Source: G963665215 sp963665215
Lineage (GTDB): Bacteria; Chloroflexota; Dehalococcoidia; Lucifugimonadales; CAUZJF01
Length of the DNA stretch: 64,000 nucleotides
Assembly (NCBI GenBank): GCA_963665215.2
Contig: CAXXWW010000002.1
Span: 310,001-374,000 of the forward strand
Direction: 5' to 3'
This document shows positions 7,853-15,732 of this stretch, in pieces. The translations under genes and the position numbers were made by a program. Within the stretch, counting starts at the first letter, position 1; each line of letters starts with the position of its first letter. The notes beneath the pieces are model-generated. The model was not told the DNA's origin. It worked only from the letters and a program-made list of their open reading frames with translations, and ran no database searches.

Positions 7853-10245
7853 ATGGATATGGACAACGAGTCCATCAGGGTGCTGCTGGTTGAAGACAAT
7901 CCCGGAGACGCTGCGCTGATCCAGCAGGCGTTGTCGGAAGCGGATGCCGCTCGTTTCCTGCCAACGCATGTGCAGCGGCTCAGCGAGCTCTGGCCTTGCT
8001 TCGCGAGGGGACCCATGACGCGGTCCTCCTGGATCTTGGGCTTCCGGACAGCCATGGACTGGACACCCTCGTTAAGGCGCGTACACAGGCCCCACGGGTG
8101 CCTATAGTGGTGCTCACGGGCTTCGATGACGAGGCTGCGGGGGCCAAGGCGGTCCAGCAGGGCGCCCAGGACTACATGGTGAAGGGGCACGTGGATAGCA
8201 GGGTGCTGGCGCGCACTCTGCGGTACGCCATCGAGCGCGGCCGCGCCGCGGAGGAGCTGCAAGAGGCCAAGGAGGCCGCCGAGGCCGCGAGCAGGGCTAA
8301 AAGCGAGTTCCTGGCGAAGATGAGCCACGAGATACGTAACCCTATGACCGGGATCATCGGCATGACCGAGCTGGCCCTGGACACCGACCCCACGGACGAT
8401 CAACGGGAGTACCTGAATATCGTGCGCGTCTCCGCCGACTCCATTCTGGATGTCATTAACGACATCCTGGACTACTCTAAGATAGAGGCCGGTAGGCTCG
8501 ATCTGTACCCTGCCGACTTCGCACTGAGGGATAGCCTGGGTGACATTTTGAACACCCTCGCCTGGCGGGCGCACCAAAAGGGGCTCGAGCTTACCGGCCA
8601 CGTGCGGCCCGACGTCCCTGACGCCCTTGTCGGGGACGTCGGGCGGCTGAGGCAGATAATCGTCAACCTGGTCGGCAACGCCGTCAAGTTCACCGACCGG
8701 GGAGAGGTGCTGGTAGAGGTCGAGATCGACTCGACGGGGGACCAGGTGGCGTGCCTTCATTTCTCCGTGTCGGACACCGGGATCGGCATCCCTCGAGAAA
8801 AGCAGGGAGAGATTTTCGACGCATTTATTCAGGCCGACGGGCCCAGTACGCGGAGCCACACCGGTACCGGACTGGGACTTAGCATCTCGTCCCAACTGGT
8901 CGGAATGATGGGCGGCGAAATCTGGGTGGAGAACCCTTCGGTCTTGGCCCGATCAGATGCGGACGGCCCGGGCAGCACCTTTCACTTCACGGCACGCTTC
9001 GACCTGCCGAGTGGCCCAGCGCCCACACCGAAAACAGTTCACCCGCCGGGCCTGATCGACGTTCCTGTGCTGGTGGTTGACGATAGCGCAACGGTCCGCC
9101 GAATCTTAGGGGAGATGCTCCAGCGCTGGGGCATGATACCCGTAATGGTCGGCGGCGCGGGGCCGGCGTTGGACGCCATTGAGCGCGCAAGGTCGTCGAG
9201 CCATCCGTACTCGCTCGTCCTGATCGATGCCGGCATGCCTGAGATCGATGGGTACGCCCTGGCCGATCAGATCGGGCACGCGCCTGATCGCGCGGAGACG
9301 ACCGTGCTGATGCATGACAGGGTGGACAGGCGTGTTGACTCGGCCCGCTGTCATGAGCTTGACATCGCCGCCTGCCTCCCTAAGCCGGTCAAACAGTCGG
9401 ACCTGCTAGTGGCCGTCGCGTCCGCCCTGGGAGCAGAGACGGACGGAGGTCCTCGGGAGCCTGACGGCAAGACAGTACCCATCGGCTCAGGCAAGAGGCC
9501 GCTCCGAATACTTCTGGCCGAGGACGACCTGGTCAATCGTGAGGTGACCGTTCGCATGCTGGAAAAGCGGGGCCACACCGTTATTACGGCCGAGGACGGG
9601 AGGAAGGCGCTCGACTCACTCTTGGCAGGTCTCTTCGACCTGGTGCTCATGGACGTGCACATGCCGGTAATGGACGGATACCAGGTCACGGGAGCCCTCC
9701 GGAAAAGGGAGAGGGGAACGGGGACCCACATCCCCATCGTGGCCCTCACCGCCAGCGCCATGAAAGGAGACAGGCAGCGCTGCCTGGAGGCGGGCATGGA
9801 TGAGTATCTATCGAAGCCACTTCGGGCCGGGGAGCTTTACGACGTCATCGAGGTCTTCCGGCCGTCCCCCTCGGCGCCCGACGACGACAGGGCCAACGGC
9901 GCGCACCCAGGCGAGCGGAAGATTTTCGACAATGAGGCGGCGCTATCCCGGGTGGAAGGCGACGTCGAGCTGCTAGGTGAGGTGACGGCGCTTTTCCTGG
10001 AGGAGGCGCCTGGACTGCTGTCCGAGATCCGACAGGCCTTGGCTCGCCGCGACGACCAGGCCGTTGAGCGCGCCGCTCACAAGCTGAAGGGCTCGGTTGG
10101 GATCTTCGGCGCCGAGCGCGCCCTCGATGTGGCGCAGGCTCTGGAGAATATGGGACGTGAGGGTGACCTGACCGGGGCCGAGGAGGCCTGCCTCAGGCTT
10201 GATGAAGAGATCGGTCGCCTGAAGGGGGCGATGTTGACCGGATAG
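7853..10245 (+). CDS. Hybrid histidine kinase (REC-HK-REC-REC-Hpt), frameshifted in first REC
   Basis: Reading starts at ATG 7853 with a receiver (VLLVEDNPGDAALI) but shifts frame near 7985, where one base seems missing between QRLSE and the continuing ALALLREGTHDAVLLDLGLP. From TTG 7996 the frame is open to 10245. Domains in order: rest of REC1 with Asp in VLLDLGLP; HisKA with His in AKMSHEIRNPMTGIIGM; HATPase_c with NAVKF, DTGIGIP and GTGLGLSISSQLVG; REC2 (VLVVDDSATV ... LIDAGMPEIDG); REC3 (ILLAEDDLVN ... LMDVHMPVMDGY); and Hpt with His in AAHKLKGSVGIFG. The usual HEIRTPMN is HEIRNPMT. Either the protein is made from the internal TTG without a full REC1, or the shift is a sequencing indel. 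Confidence 0.82.
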
Positions 10246-10246
10246 G

Positions 10247-10876
10247 GTGCTGCAAGACATGGGAGTGCTAATCGCCGAAGACGACCCCGTATCCAGCCGC
10301 ATGCTCCATCACTCGCTAGAGAATTGGGGCTACCACGTTGAGGCGGTGCCGGACGGGGTTAGTGCGTGGCAAGCGTTGCGTCGTGACGACGCCCCGCCAC
10401 TGGCAATTCTGAACTGGATGATGCCCGGAATGGATGGCCCTAAGATCTGCCGGAAGGTGCGTGAGTCATTAGGGCCGCGAGCCGTCTATATCATTCTGCT
10501 GACAGCCAGGAACAGAGTGGAGGACGTGGTGGACGGTCTGCTCGCTGGAGCGGACGATTACGTCGCCAAGCCCTTTGACGCGGAGGAGCTGCGTGCGCGC
10601 GTCCAGGTGGGGGAACGAATTGTCGGCCTACAATCGCAACTGACCGAACGCGTTATCCAGCTCGAGAACGCGATGTCCCAGGTGAAGCGCCTTCAGGGGC
10701 TACTGCCCATATGCTCCTACTGCAAAAAGATTCGTGACGACAAGGACTACTGGCAAGCAGTTGACACATATATCGCCAGCCACTCTGATGCCTATTTCGG
10801 CCACAGCATCTGCCCCGACTGCCACGACCAATACATAAAGCCCTTGATTGGGGAGCGCTTGGATCCCAGCAAGTGA
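10247..10876 (+). CDS. Response regulator with Asn at the phospho-acceptor site
   Basis: A 209-residue protein with a receiver (VLIAEDDPVSSRML at the start, LLTAR, and Lys in YVAKPFDAEEL), a coiled linker (about 120-145), and a C-terminal Cys module: LPICSYCKKIRDD and HSICPDCHDQY. Paired CxxC motifs of this kind are common at the ends of bacterial receiver and PAS regulators and look metal- or fold-stabilising. The conserved phospho-acceptor is Asn: LAILNWMMPGMDG, where the next gene has LDWMMPG. It therefore probably cannot be phosphorylated in the usual way. The start GTG is 1 nt after the hybrid-kinase stop; ATG at 10259 is an alternative. Confidence 0.85.
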   Translation: MLQDMGVLIAEDDPVSSRMLHHSLENWGYHVEAVPDGVSAWQALRRDDAPPLAILNWMMPGMDGPKICRKVRESLGPRAVYIILLTARNRVEDVVDGLLAGADDYVAKPFDAEELRARVQVGERIVGLQSQLTERVIQLENAMSQVKRLQGLLPICSYCKKIRDDKDYWQAVDTYIASHSDAYFGHSICPDCHDQYIKPLIGERLDPSK

Positions 10877-10882
10877 AGTGTC

Positions 10883-11470
10883 ACGAACATCCTGGTCGCA
10901 GAGGATGACCTCGCCTCTCGTCGCCTGCTGGAGGCAACCCTGCTGAAGTGGGGGTACAGTGTCGTTGCCTGTGCCGACGGCCTTCAAGCGTGGCAGCTGA
11001 TGAGATGCCAGGACCCTCCCGAAATTGCCATCCTAGACTGGATGATGCCCGGGCTGGACGGCCCTGAGGTCTGCCGGAGGGTCCGGCGTTCACCCAACTC
11101 GGCGGCCATTTACATCATTCTGCTCACCGCGAGGGACGCCGGTGACGACGTCATCGCCGGCCTGGACGCCGGAGCCGACGACTATATCAGCAAGCCCTTC
11201 GACCTCGATCAGCTACGCGCCCGCGTGCGCGTCGGCGAGCGAGCGGTGGAGCTGCAGAGGCAGAGGCTGCGGAGGGAGACGGCATCCTACGTCGGGCAGC
11301 TTGAGCGCGCCGTGGCCGATCTAAAGAGATCGCGACGACGGATCGTCGCCGTCCAAGAAGAGGCTAAAAAGGCCCTGGCCGAGGAGCTGCACGGGCCGGT
11401 CCAGACCCGCATGTATATGCTGTACCTTAACCCGAATCCACCGAAGGAGGGCGTCGGGTTAGCGTCCTGA
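10883..11470 (+). pseudogene. Receiver-histidine kinase, 5' part, cut by IS1380 copy 1
   Basis: A receiver domain (NILVAEDDLASRRLL, Asp in AILDWMMPGLDGPEV, Lys in YISKPFDLDQL) followed by a coiled coil and a HisKA_3-type dimerisation helix with its His in LAEELHGPVQT. At 11426-11430 the CTTAA target site begins the IS1380 element, so the frame ends in 13 IS-encoded residues. The other half lies at 13150-13731. There is no ATG, GTG or TTG before the receiver: the codon where a start is expected reads ACG at 10883, just after the shared TGA, and the next ATG (11000) would remove the first strand. Both the start loss and the insertion mark the gene as damaged. Confidence 0.8.
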
Positions 11471-13149
11471 GGCGGCAAGAAGGTGCTCCTGTGCTTCTGG
11501 GATAATGGTTTTGTAGCAAAAAAACGGCCCCGGAAAAGGAGCACCCAGTAGATGCTGCCACGCAACCACCCCGACCGGATCCAAATCACCTTCGACGACC
11601 GCCGCTTGGTGGCCAATGCCGGGCTGCTCCTTCCGGCCACCCTGGCGCGGCACCTCGGCCTGCCCGAACTCGTCCGGCAGCGCCTCGACCTGGGCGATGC
11701 CCCGGGGCGGGCGAACACGAGCGACAAGATGATGACGCTGGTGGCGTCTGCGCTGGCTGGGGGCGACTGCATTGACGACGCCGATGTGTTGCGCACCGGG
11801 GGGACGGCCTGCACCCTGGGCGGCACGGTCAAGGCGCCATCCACCCTGGGCACCTTCCTGCGCAGCTTCCGGTGGGGCCACGTCCGTCAACTCGACCGGG
11901 TGAGCCGCGAGTTGCTGGCCCGGGCTTGGCAGGCCGGGGCGGGACCCGGCGACGGGCCCCTGACCATTGACCTGGACTCCACCATCTGCGAGACCTACGG
12001 ACTGGCCAAGGAGGGCGCCCGCCACCACGGCTATACCGGCAAGCGGGGCTACCACCCGCTGCTGGCCATCGCCGCCGGCACCGGAGACGTGCTGATGTCC
12101 CGGCTGCGCGAGGGCCGGGCCAACACCGCCCGCGGCGCCGCCCACTTCCTGCGGGAGACGGTGGGACGGGTGCGCTACGCCGGGGCCAACGGACGACTCA
12201 CGCTACGGGCCGACAGCGGGTTCTACACTCATGGCGTGGTATCCGTCTGCCGCAAGATGGATGTCCGCTTCTCCATCACCATCCGCCAGCACAAAAGCCT
12301 GCACAATCTCATCGAGGCGATACCCGAAGATGCCTGGACGCCGATTCCTTACTGGATGGACGGCGCCGCCGATGTGGCCGAGACCACCTGCACCCCCTTC
12401 CAGGCCGAGGCGGACGCCGCGCCGGTACGGCTCATCGTCCGGCGGGTGAAGCCGACGCCCGGTTCCCAACTGGCCCTCTTCGCCAAATACAGCTATCATG
12501 GCTTCATCACCGACCGGGACGGGGAGTTGCTCGAACTGGAGGCTGACCATCGCCGCCACGCCGAGATCGAGAATGCCATACGCGACCTCAAGTACGGCGT
12601 CGGGCTGAACCATCTCCCCTCGGGCCGCTTCGCCGCCAACGGCGCCTGGCTGGCCGTCCAGACGATGGCCCACAACCTGGCCCGCTGGACGGCGCGGATC
12701 GGTCTGGGAGAGCGGATAGCCACCACCAAGACCCTCCGGCGGCGGTTCTTCTCCCTGGCCGGACGGCTCACCCGCTCGGCACGCCGGTTGACCCTGCATC
12801 TTCCGGATCGCTGGCCTTGGGCTGAGAAGTTCAGCCGCGCCTTGGCCCGGCTGCGAGCCATTCCACTCCCGGCCTGACGGCACCGTCGGCGACCGACCCA
12901 CCCACCGGACAACCGAAGATCCCCGCAGACTCGTGCCAGCCCGGTCCGAGAGAGTTCCCTGCTGCGTATTCTCTCGCCATCCCGCGCATCGCAGCTCCCG
13001 CAGACGGCCATAGGGGCCCCTGTGCGGCGATGAAGACCGTCCGCCGACCTCCCTACCCCAAATGGAACCCAGGCTATTTCCCCTGTAGCTCCCTCACCCC
13101 CCTTCCGCTTTCCTCACGCCGTCCATCGGTGTCCTTCGGTGGATTCGGG
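11431..13149 (+). mobile_element. IS1380-family insertion sequence, copy 1
   Basis: A complete element of 1719 bp with terminal inverted repeats starting CCCGAATCCACCGAAGGA at the left and ending in its complement at the right. A 5-bp target duplication CTTAA is visible at 11426-11430 and 13150-13154. Removing the element and one duplication restores the frame MLYLKLGEVRDM of the receiver-kinase. It carries one transposase gene. Copy 2 (18092-19810) is the same length with about six substitutions by eye, and copy 3 is cut by the right edge, so the element has moved recently. Confidence 0.95.
11552..12877 (+). CDS. IS1380-family transposase (copy 1)
   Basis: DDE transposase of 441 residues, full length for the family. 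The acidic catalytic residues can be placed in LTIDLDSTICETYG (first Asp), LRADSGFYTHG (second Asp) and RRHAEIENAIRDLKYG (Glu in the Y/H-x-x-E region). The region after the second Asp (FSITIRQHKSLHNLIEAIP) also fits. It differs from copy 2 at one residue: K in LALFAKYSYHGF versus T. It probably catalyses cut-and-paste movement of its element. Confidence 0.95.
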   Translation: MLPRNHPDRIQITFDDRRLVANAGLLLPATLARHLGLPELVRQRLDLGDAPGRANTSDKMMTLVASALAGGDCIDDADVLRTGGTACTLGGTVKAPSTLGTFLRSFRWGHVRQLDRVSRELLARAWQAGAGPGDGPLTIDLDSTICETYGLAKEGARHHGYTGKRGYHPLLAIAAGTGDVLMSRLREGRANTARGAAHFLRETVGRVRYAGANGRLTLRADSGFYTHGVVSVCRKMDVRFSITIRQHKSLHNLIEAIPEDAWTPIPYWMDGAADVAETTCTPFQAEADAAPVRLIVRRVKPTPGSQLALFAKYSYHGFITDRDGELLELEADHRRHAEIENAIRDLKYGVGLNHLPSGRFAANGAWLAVQTMAHNLARWTARIGLGERIATTKTLRRRFFSLAGRLTRSARRLTLHLPDRWPWAEKFSRALARLRAIPLPA

Positions 13150-13731
13150 CTTAAGCTGGGCGAGGTCCGGGACATGATCGACACGTCGCCTCAGCAAGCG
13201 AGAGCGGACCTGGCGCAAGCAGCCGCCGAGTTGGACAGCATACGGGAGAACGAGATCAGAATGGTGTCTCACCGCCTGCACCCCAGCATTATCGACGTTG
13301 GGCTGGGCGCGGGCATCAGGTCGCTCCGCGACAAGTTCGAGGAACAGGTCCCAATAAGCCTGGAGATCGGCGAGGCTATCGTCGAGCGCGAACCGCCCGG
13401 AAGCTCATCACTCCCATTCGATGTGCGGTTGGGCCTGTACCGGGTGGTCGAAGAGGCTCTGGGCAACGTCATAAAGCATTCGGGCGCCTCCAGCGTGAGC
13501 GTACACCTGCGGCTCGATGAATCCGATGGCAGCCTCAGTCTGGCGGTGGAGGACAACGGCTGCGGGTTCGATCATGACGCCCCGCGACCGGGACTGGGCA
13601 TGGTGACTATGGAGGACCATCTGGGGGCCCTGGGCGGCTCCCTCCAAGTGGATAGCGCTCCCGGCAAGGGCACTGGTATTACGGCTACCGTGCCGCTGGA
13701 TATCGAGTCAATCGACCTGGCGGCTGACTGA
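13150..13731 (+). pseudogene. Receiver-histidine kinase, 3' part (ATPase domain)
   Basis: Continuation of the gene at 10883-11470 after IS1380 copy 1. It begins in the duplicated CTTAA as LKLGEVRDMID, completes the HisKA_3-like helices (IRMVSHRLHPSIIDVGLG) and has an HATPase_c domain with RVVEEALGNVIKHSGA (N-box), VEDNGCGFD (G1) and PGLGMVTMEDHLGALGG (G2). This is the NarX/DegS type of kinase core. The frame is open upstream into the IS to an ATG at 13030, so an IS-initiated fusion (40 IS residues plus this ATPase) could be translated. It lacks the phospho-acceptor His, which is on the other side of the IS. Confidence 0.85.
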
Positions 13732-13745
13732 GGACCGCGCTGGCA

Positions 13746-14153
13746 TCAGCTACCGGTATTGAGGACGCGGCGCAGTAGCCCCACGGTTAGCCTGGTCTTC
13801 GGAATGAATCCCACGGCCCCGATCTCCTCTCCAATCCGCGCATACCCCTGATCGTCGGACATGCTCACCAGCACGACCCTGGTGCCGGGGTGTCGTTTCA
13901 GGATCAGCTCTGTGGCTTCAAATCCGTTCATTTCCGGCATCTGCACGTCCATGAGCACGACGTCCGGCTCAAACTCATCTGCCGACGCCACGGCTTCCAG
14001 ACCGTCTCTCGCCTCGGCAACCACCTGGAACTCATCGGCTTTCTCCAGGGCAGTCCTCGCAAGAAGCCGGAACGCCCCCTGGTCATCTACTCCGGAATTA
14101 CCCATATCAAACCGCCTGGGTCCAAGCAAGGTACCATCCTCGACGAGAGCCAT
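13746..14153 (-). CDS. NarL-type receiver domain protein with irregular N-terminus
   Basis: A protein of about 135 residues: receiver with Asp in VVLMDVQMPEMNGFEAT, Ser/Met in VVLVSMSDDQGYARI and Lys in GFIPKTRLTVGLL. It matches the NarL/CheY receiver but has no DNA-binding domain. The first beta strand is abnormal: instead of a hydrophobic strand before the acidic pair, the sequence is MGNSGVDDQGAFRLLART. Starts at 14105, 14153 or 14189 are all open. It converges on the split HisKA_3 kinase and may have been its partner, but the 5' end looks altered. Confidence 0.65.
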   Translation of the reverse strand: MALVEDGTLLGPRRFDMGNSGVDDQGAFRLLARTALEKADEFQVVAEARDGLEAVASADEFEPDVVLMDVQMPEMNGFEATELILKRHPGTRVVLVSMSDDQGYARIGEEIGAVGFIPKTRLTVGLLRRVLNTGS

Positions 14154-14340
14154 CTTAGTATCACTCACGGATGCCGTCAACCATCCCATCGAGCGTACAA
14201 AACCATCTCTCGGCGTGGTGAGTTAGCGGCCCCAGGCAGCGGAGGTGGCTTTCACCACGTTTGCACTCCCTTCAAATCTCCGGGCACGCACCTCGCCCTT
14301 GGTTGCCTCTCTTCACCTCTGATGACCTCAAGGATAATCG

Positions 14341-14510
14341 CTACCCTGGTGCTGGATGGAGCCCGGCGATACGCTCCAACACTTGCCGGAATATCTCCCG
14401 GGACACTGCCACCTAGGCAAGCTGAAACACCAACCTCCTGGCATGCCGCATCAGACGTCCACCCATCTTGATGAGCTTGGTCTGAACACAGAGGTGGTCT
14501 CGTTTGTCTG
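14341..14510 (-). pseudogene. Remnant of an IS1380-like transposase C-terminus
   Basis: The minus strand encodes LIKMGGRLMRHARRLVFQLA, then an in-frame TAG, then VAVSREIFRQVLERIAGL and a stop at 14341. This matches the usual end of many IS1380-family transposases (LxKIGAxVxRHARxVxFQLAEVAVPRxLF), where the TAG replaces the Glu codon. It is clearly different from the 1719-bp copies here, so it is an older element, cut at its 5' side by the IS3 element starting near 14509. Confidence 0.65.
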
Positions 14511-14554
14511 AACAGCGCTGCCCGGTTTGATAAGTGGAATCGCGCTGCCGTGCG

Positions 14555-15382
14555 TTAGGCCGCCGCGGACTCGGCAGGCGCTCTGTCAAAGAACTGGTCC
14601 GGCGTCATTCCCCCAAGGCTCGAATGGGGCCGTCCGGCATTGTAAAACTCGAAGTACCGCCCGAGGCCAGTTCTGGCTTCCGGGACCGATTCGTAGGCTC
14701 TCAGGTACACCTCCTCGTACTTGACGCTCTTCCACAGCCGTTCGACGAACACATTATCCTTCCAGCTTCCCTTCCCGTCCATGCTGATCTGGATCCCATT
14801 GGCTTTCAGCAGGCCGGTGAAGGCGTCACTTGTGAACTGGCTTCCCTGATCTGTGTTGAATATCTCCGGCGCGCCGTGGCGTCCCAGGGATTCTTCGAGC
14901 GCCTCCACGCAGAAGTCTGTGTCCATTGTGACCGATACCCGCCAGGCCAGCACCTTGCGGCTATGCCAGTCCATCACTGCGGCTAGGTACACGAACCCCC
15001 TGGCCATCGGAATGTACGTGATATCCATTGCCCACACCTGGTTGGGCCTGCTCACCTCAAGCCCGCGCAGCAGGTACGGATACACCGTATGGCCGGGGCG
15101 TCGCCGGCTGGTGTTGGGCTTGCGGTACAGCGCCTCGATGCCCATCCGCCGCATCAGTGTGGCGATGTGTCTACGCCCGGAGGAGAGTCCCTCCTGGCGG
15201 AGCAGGCCTCGCATCATCCTACTGCCTGCAAACGGATACTCAAGGTGCAGCTCATCGATGCGGCGCATCAGCCCGAGACCGGCTTCGCCCACCGGCCGTG
15301 GCCGGTAGTAGATGCTCCCGCGGCTGATGCCCACTGCCTTTGCCTGGCGGGCGAGAGGCAGCTTGTGATCGCGGTCGATCAT
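14555..15382 (-). CDS. IS3-family transposase OrfB (integrase domain)
   Basis: A 275-residue protein with an N-terminal HTH_21 region and an rve integrase core. The catalytic triad is visible as Asp in VWAMDITYIPM, Asp in FNTDQGSQFTS and Glu in FVERLWKSVKYEEVY, with the usual 35-residue spacing between the last two. It ends with the conserved YNAGRPHSSLGGMTPDQFF. Its start overlaps the orfA stop (ATGA at 15379-15382), so it is probably made by coupling or frameshifting with OrfA. Confidence 0.93.
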   Translation of the reverse strand: MIDRDHKLPLARQAKAVGISRGSIYYRPRPVGEAGLGLMRRIDELHLEYPFAGSRMMRGLLRQEGLSSGRRHIATLMRRMGIEALYRKPNTSRRRPGHTVYPYLLRGLEVSRPNQVWAMDITYIPMARGFVYLAAVMDWHSRKVLAWRVSVTMDTDFCVEALEESLGRHGAPEIFNTDQGSQFTSDAFTGLLKANGIQISMDGKGSWKDNVFVERLWKSVKYEEVYLRAYESVPEARTGLGRYFEFYNAGRPHSSLGGMTPDQFFDRAPAESAAA

Positions 15383-15684
15383 CGCCTTGCGCCCGGCAAT
15401 CCCGCCTTCGTGAGCGCGGCCTCTAAAAAATCGTTCTCCAACGCAAGCTCACCGATCTTAGCGTGAAGGACCTTCATATCTACCGGCTTTTCAGCCTGCC
15501 CTGTCCCGGCCCCAAATAACTGCGCCGCCCGATCCAGCAACTGGGTCTTCCATTGCGTGATCTGGTTCGGGTGCACATCGAACTGGCTTGCCAGCTCCGA
15601 AAGTGTCCGGTCGCCGCGCGCTGCGGCAAGAGCCACCTTCGACTTGAACTCTGCCGAGTGGTTACGGCGGGGTCGTCTGCTCAT
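15379..15684 (-). CDS. IS3-family OrfA (HTH DNA-binding protein)
   Basis: A 101-residue protein with the transposase_8 helix-turn-helix: MSRRPRRNHSAEFKSKVALA, LSELASQFDVHPNQITQWK, then a leucine-rich coiled coil (KIGELALENDFLEAALTKAG). In IS3 elements OrfA binds the inverted repeats and forms a fusion with OrfB through a frameshift. Length and order are intact. Confidence 0.92.
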   Translation of the reverse strand: MSRRPRRNHSAEFKSKVALAAARGDRTLSELASQFDVHPNQITQWKTQLLDRAAQLFGAGTGQAEKPVDMKVLHAKIGELALENDFLEAALTKAGLPGARR

Positions 15685-15732
15685 CTCTCGCTCCTGTCTC
15701 CGAGAGCACTATCATGGAGGTATCTTCAAAAA

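Larger units (their letters stand above)
14509..15714 (-). mobile_element. IS3-family insertion sequence
   Basis: About 1.2 kb with orfA and orfB on the minus strand. The proposed ends are imperfect: TGAACAGCGCTGCCCGG at the left and the complement of TGATAGTGCTCTCGG at the right, both starting TGA as is usual for IS3. I see no target duplication, so the exact ends are tentative. It interrupts an older IS1380-like remnant and is followed within about 20 bases by an IS256 element. Confidence 0.75.
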
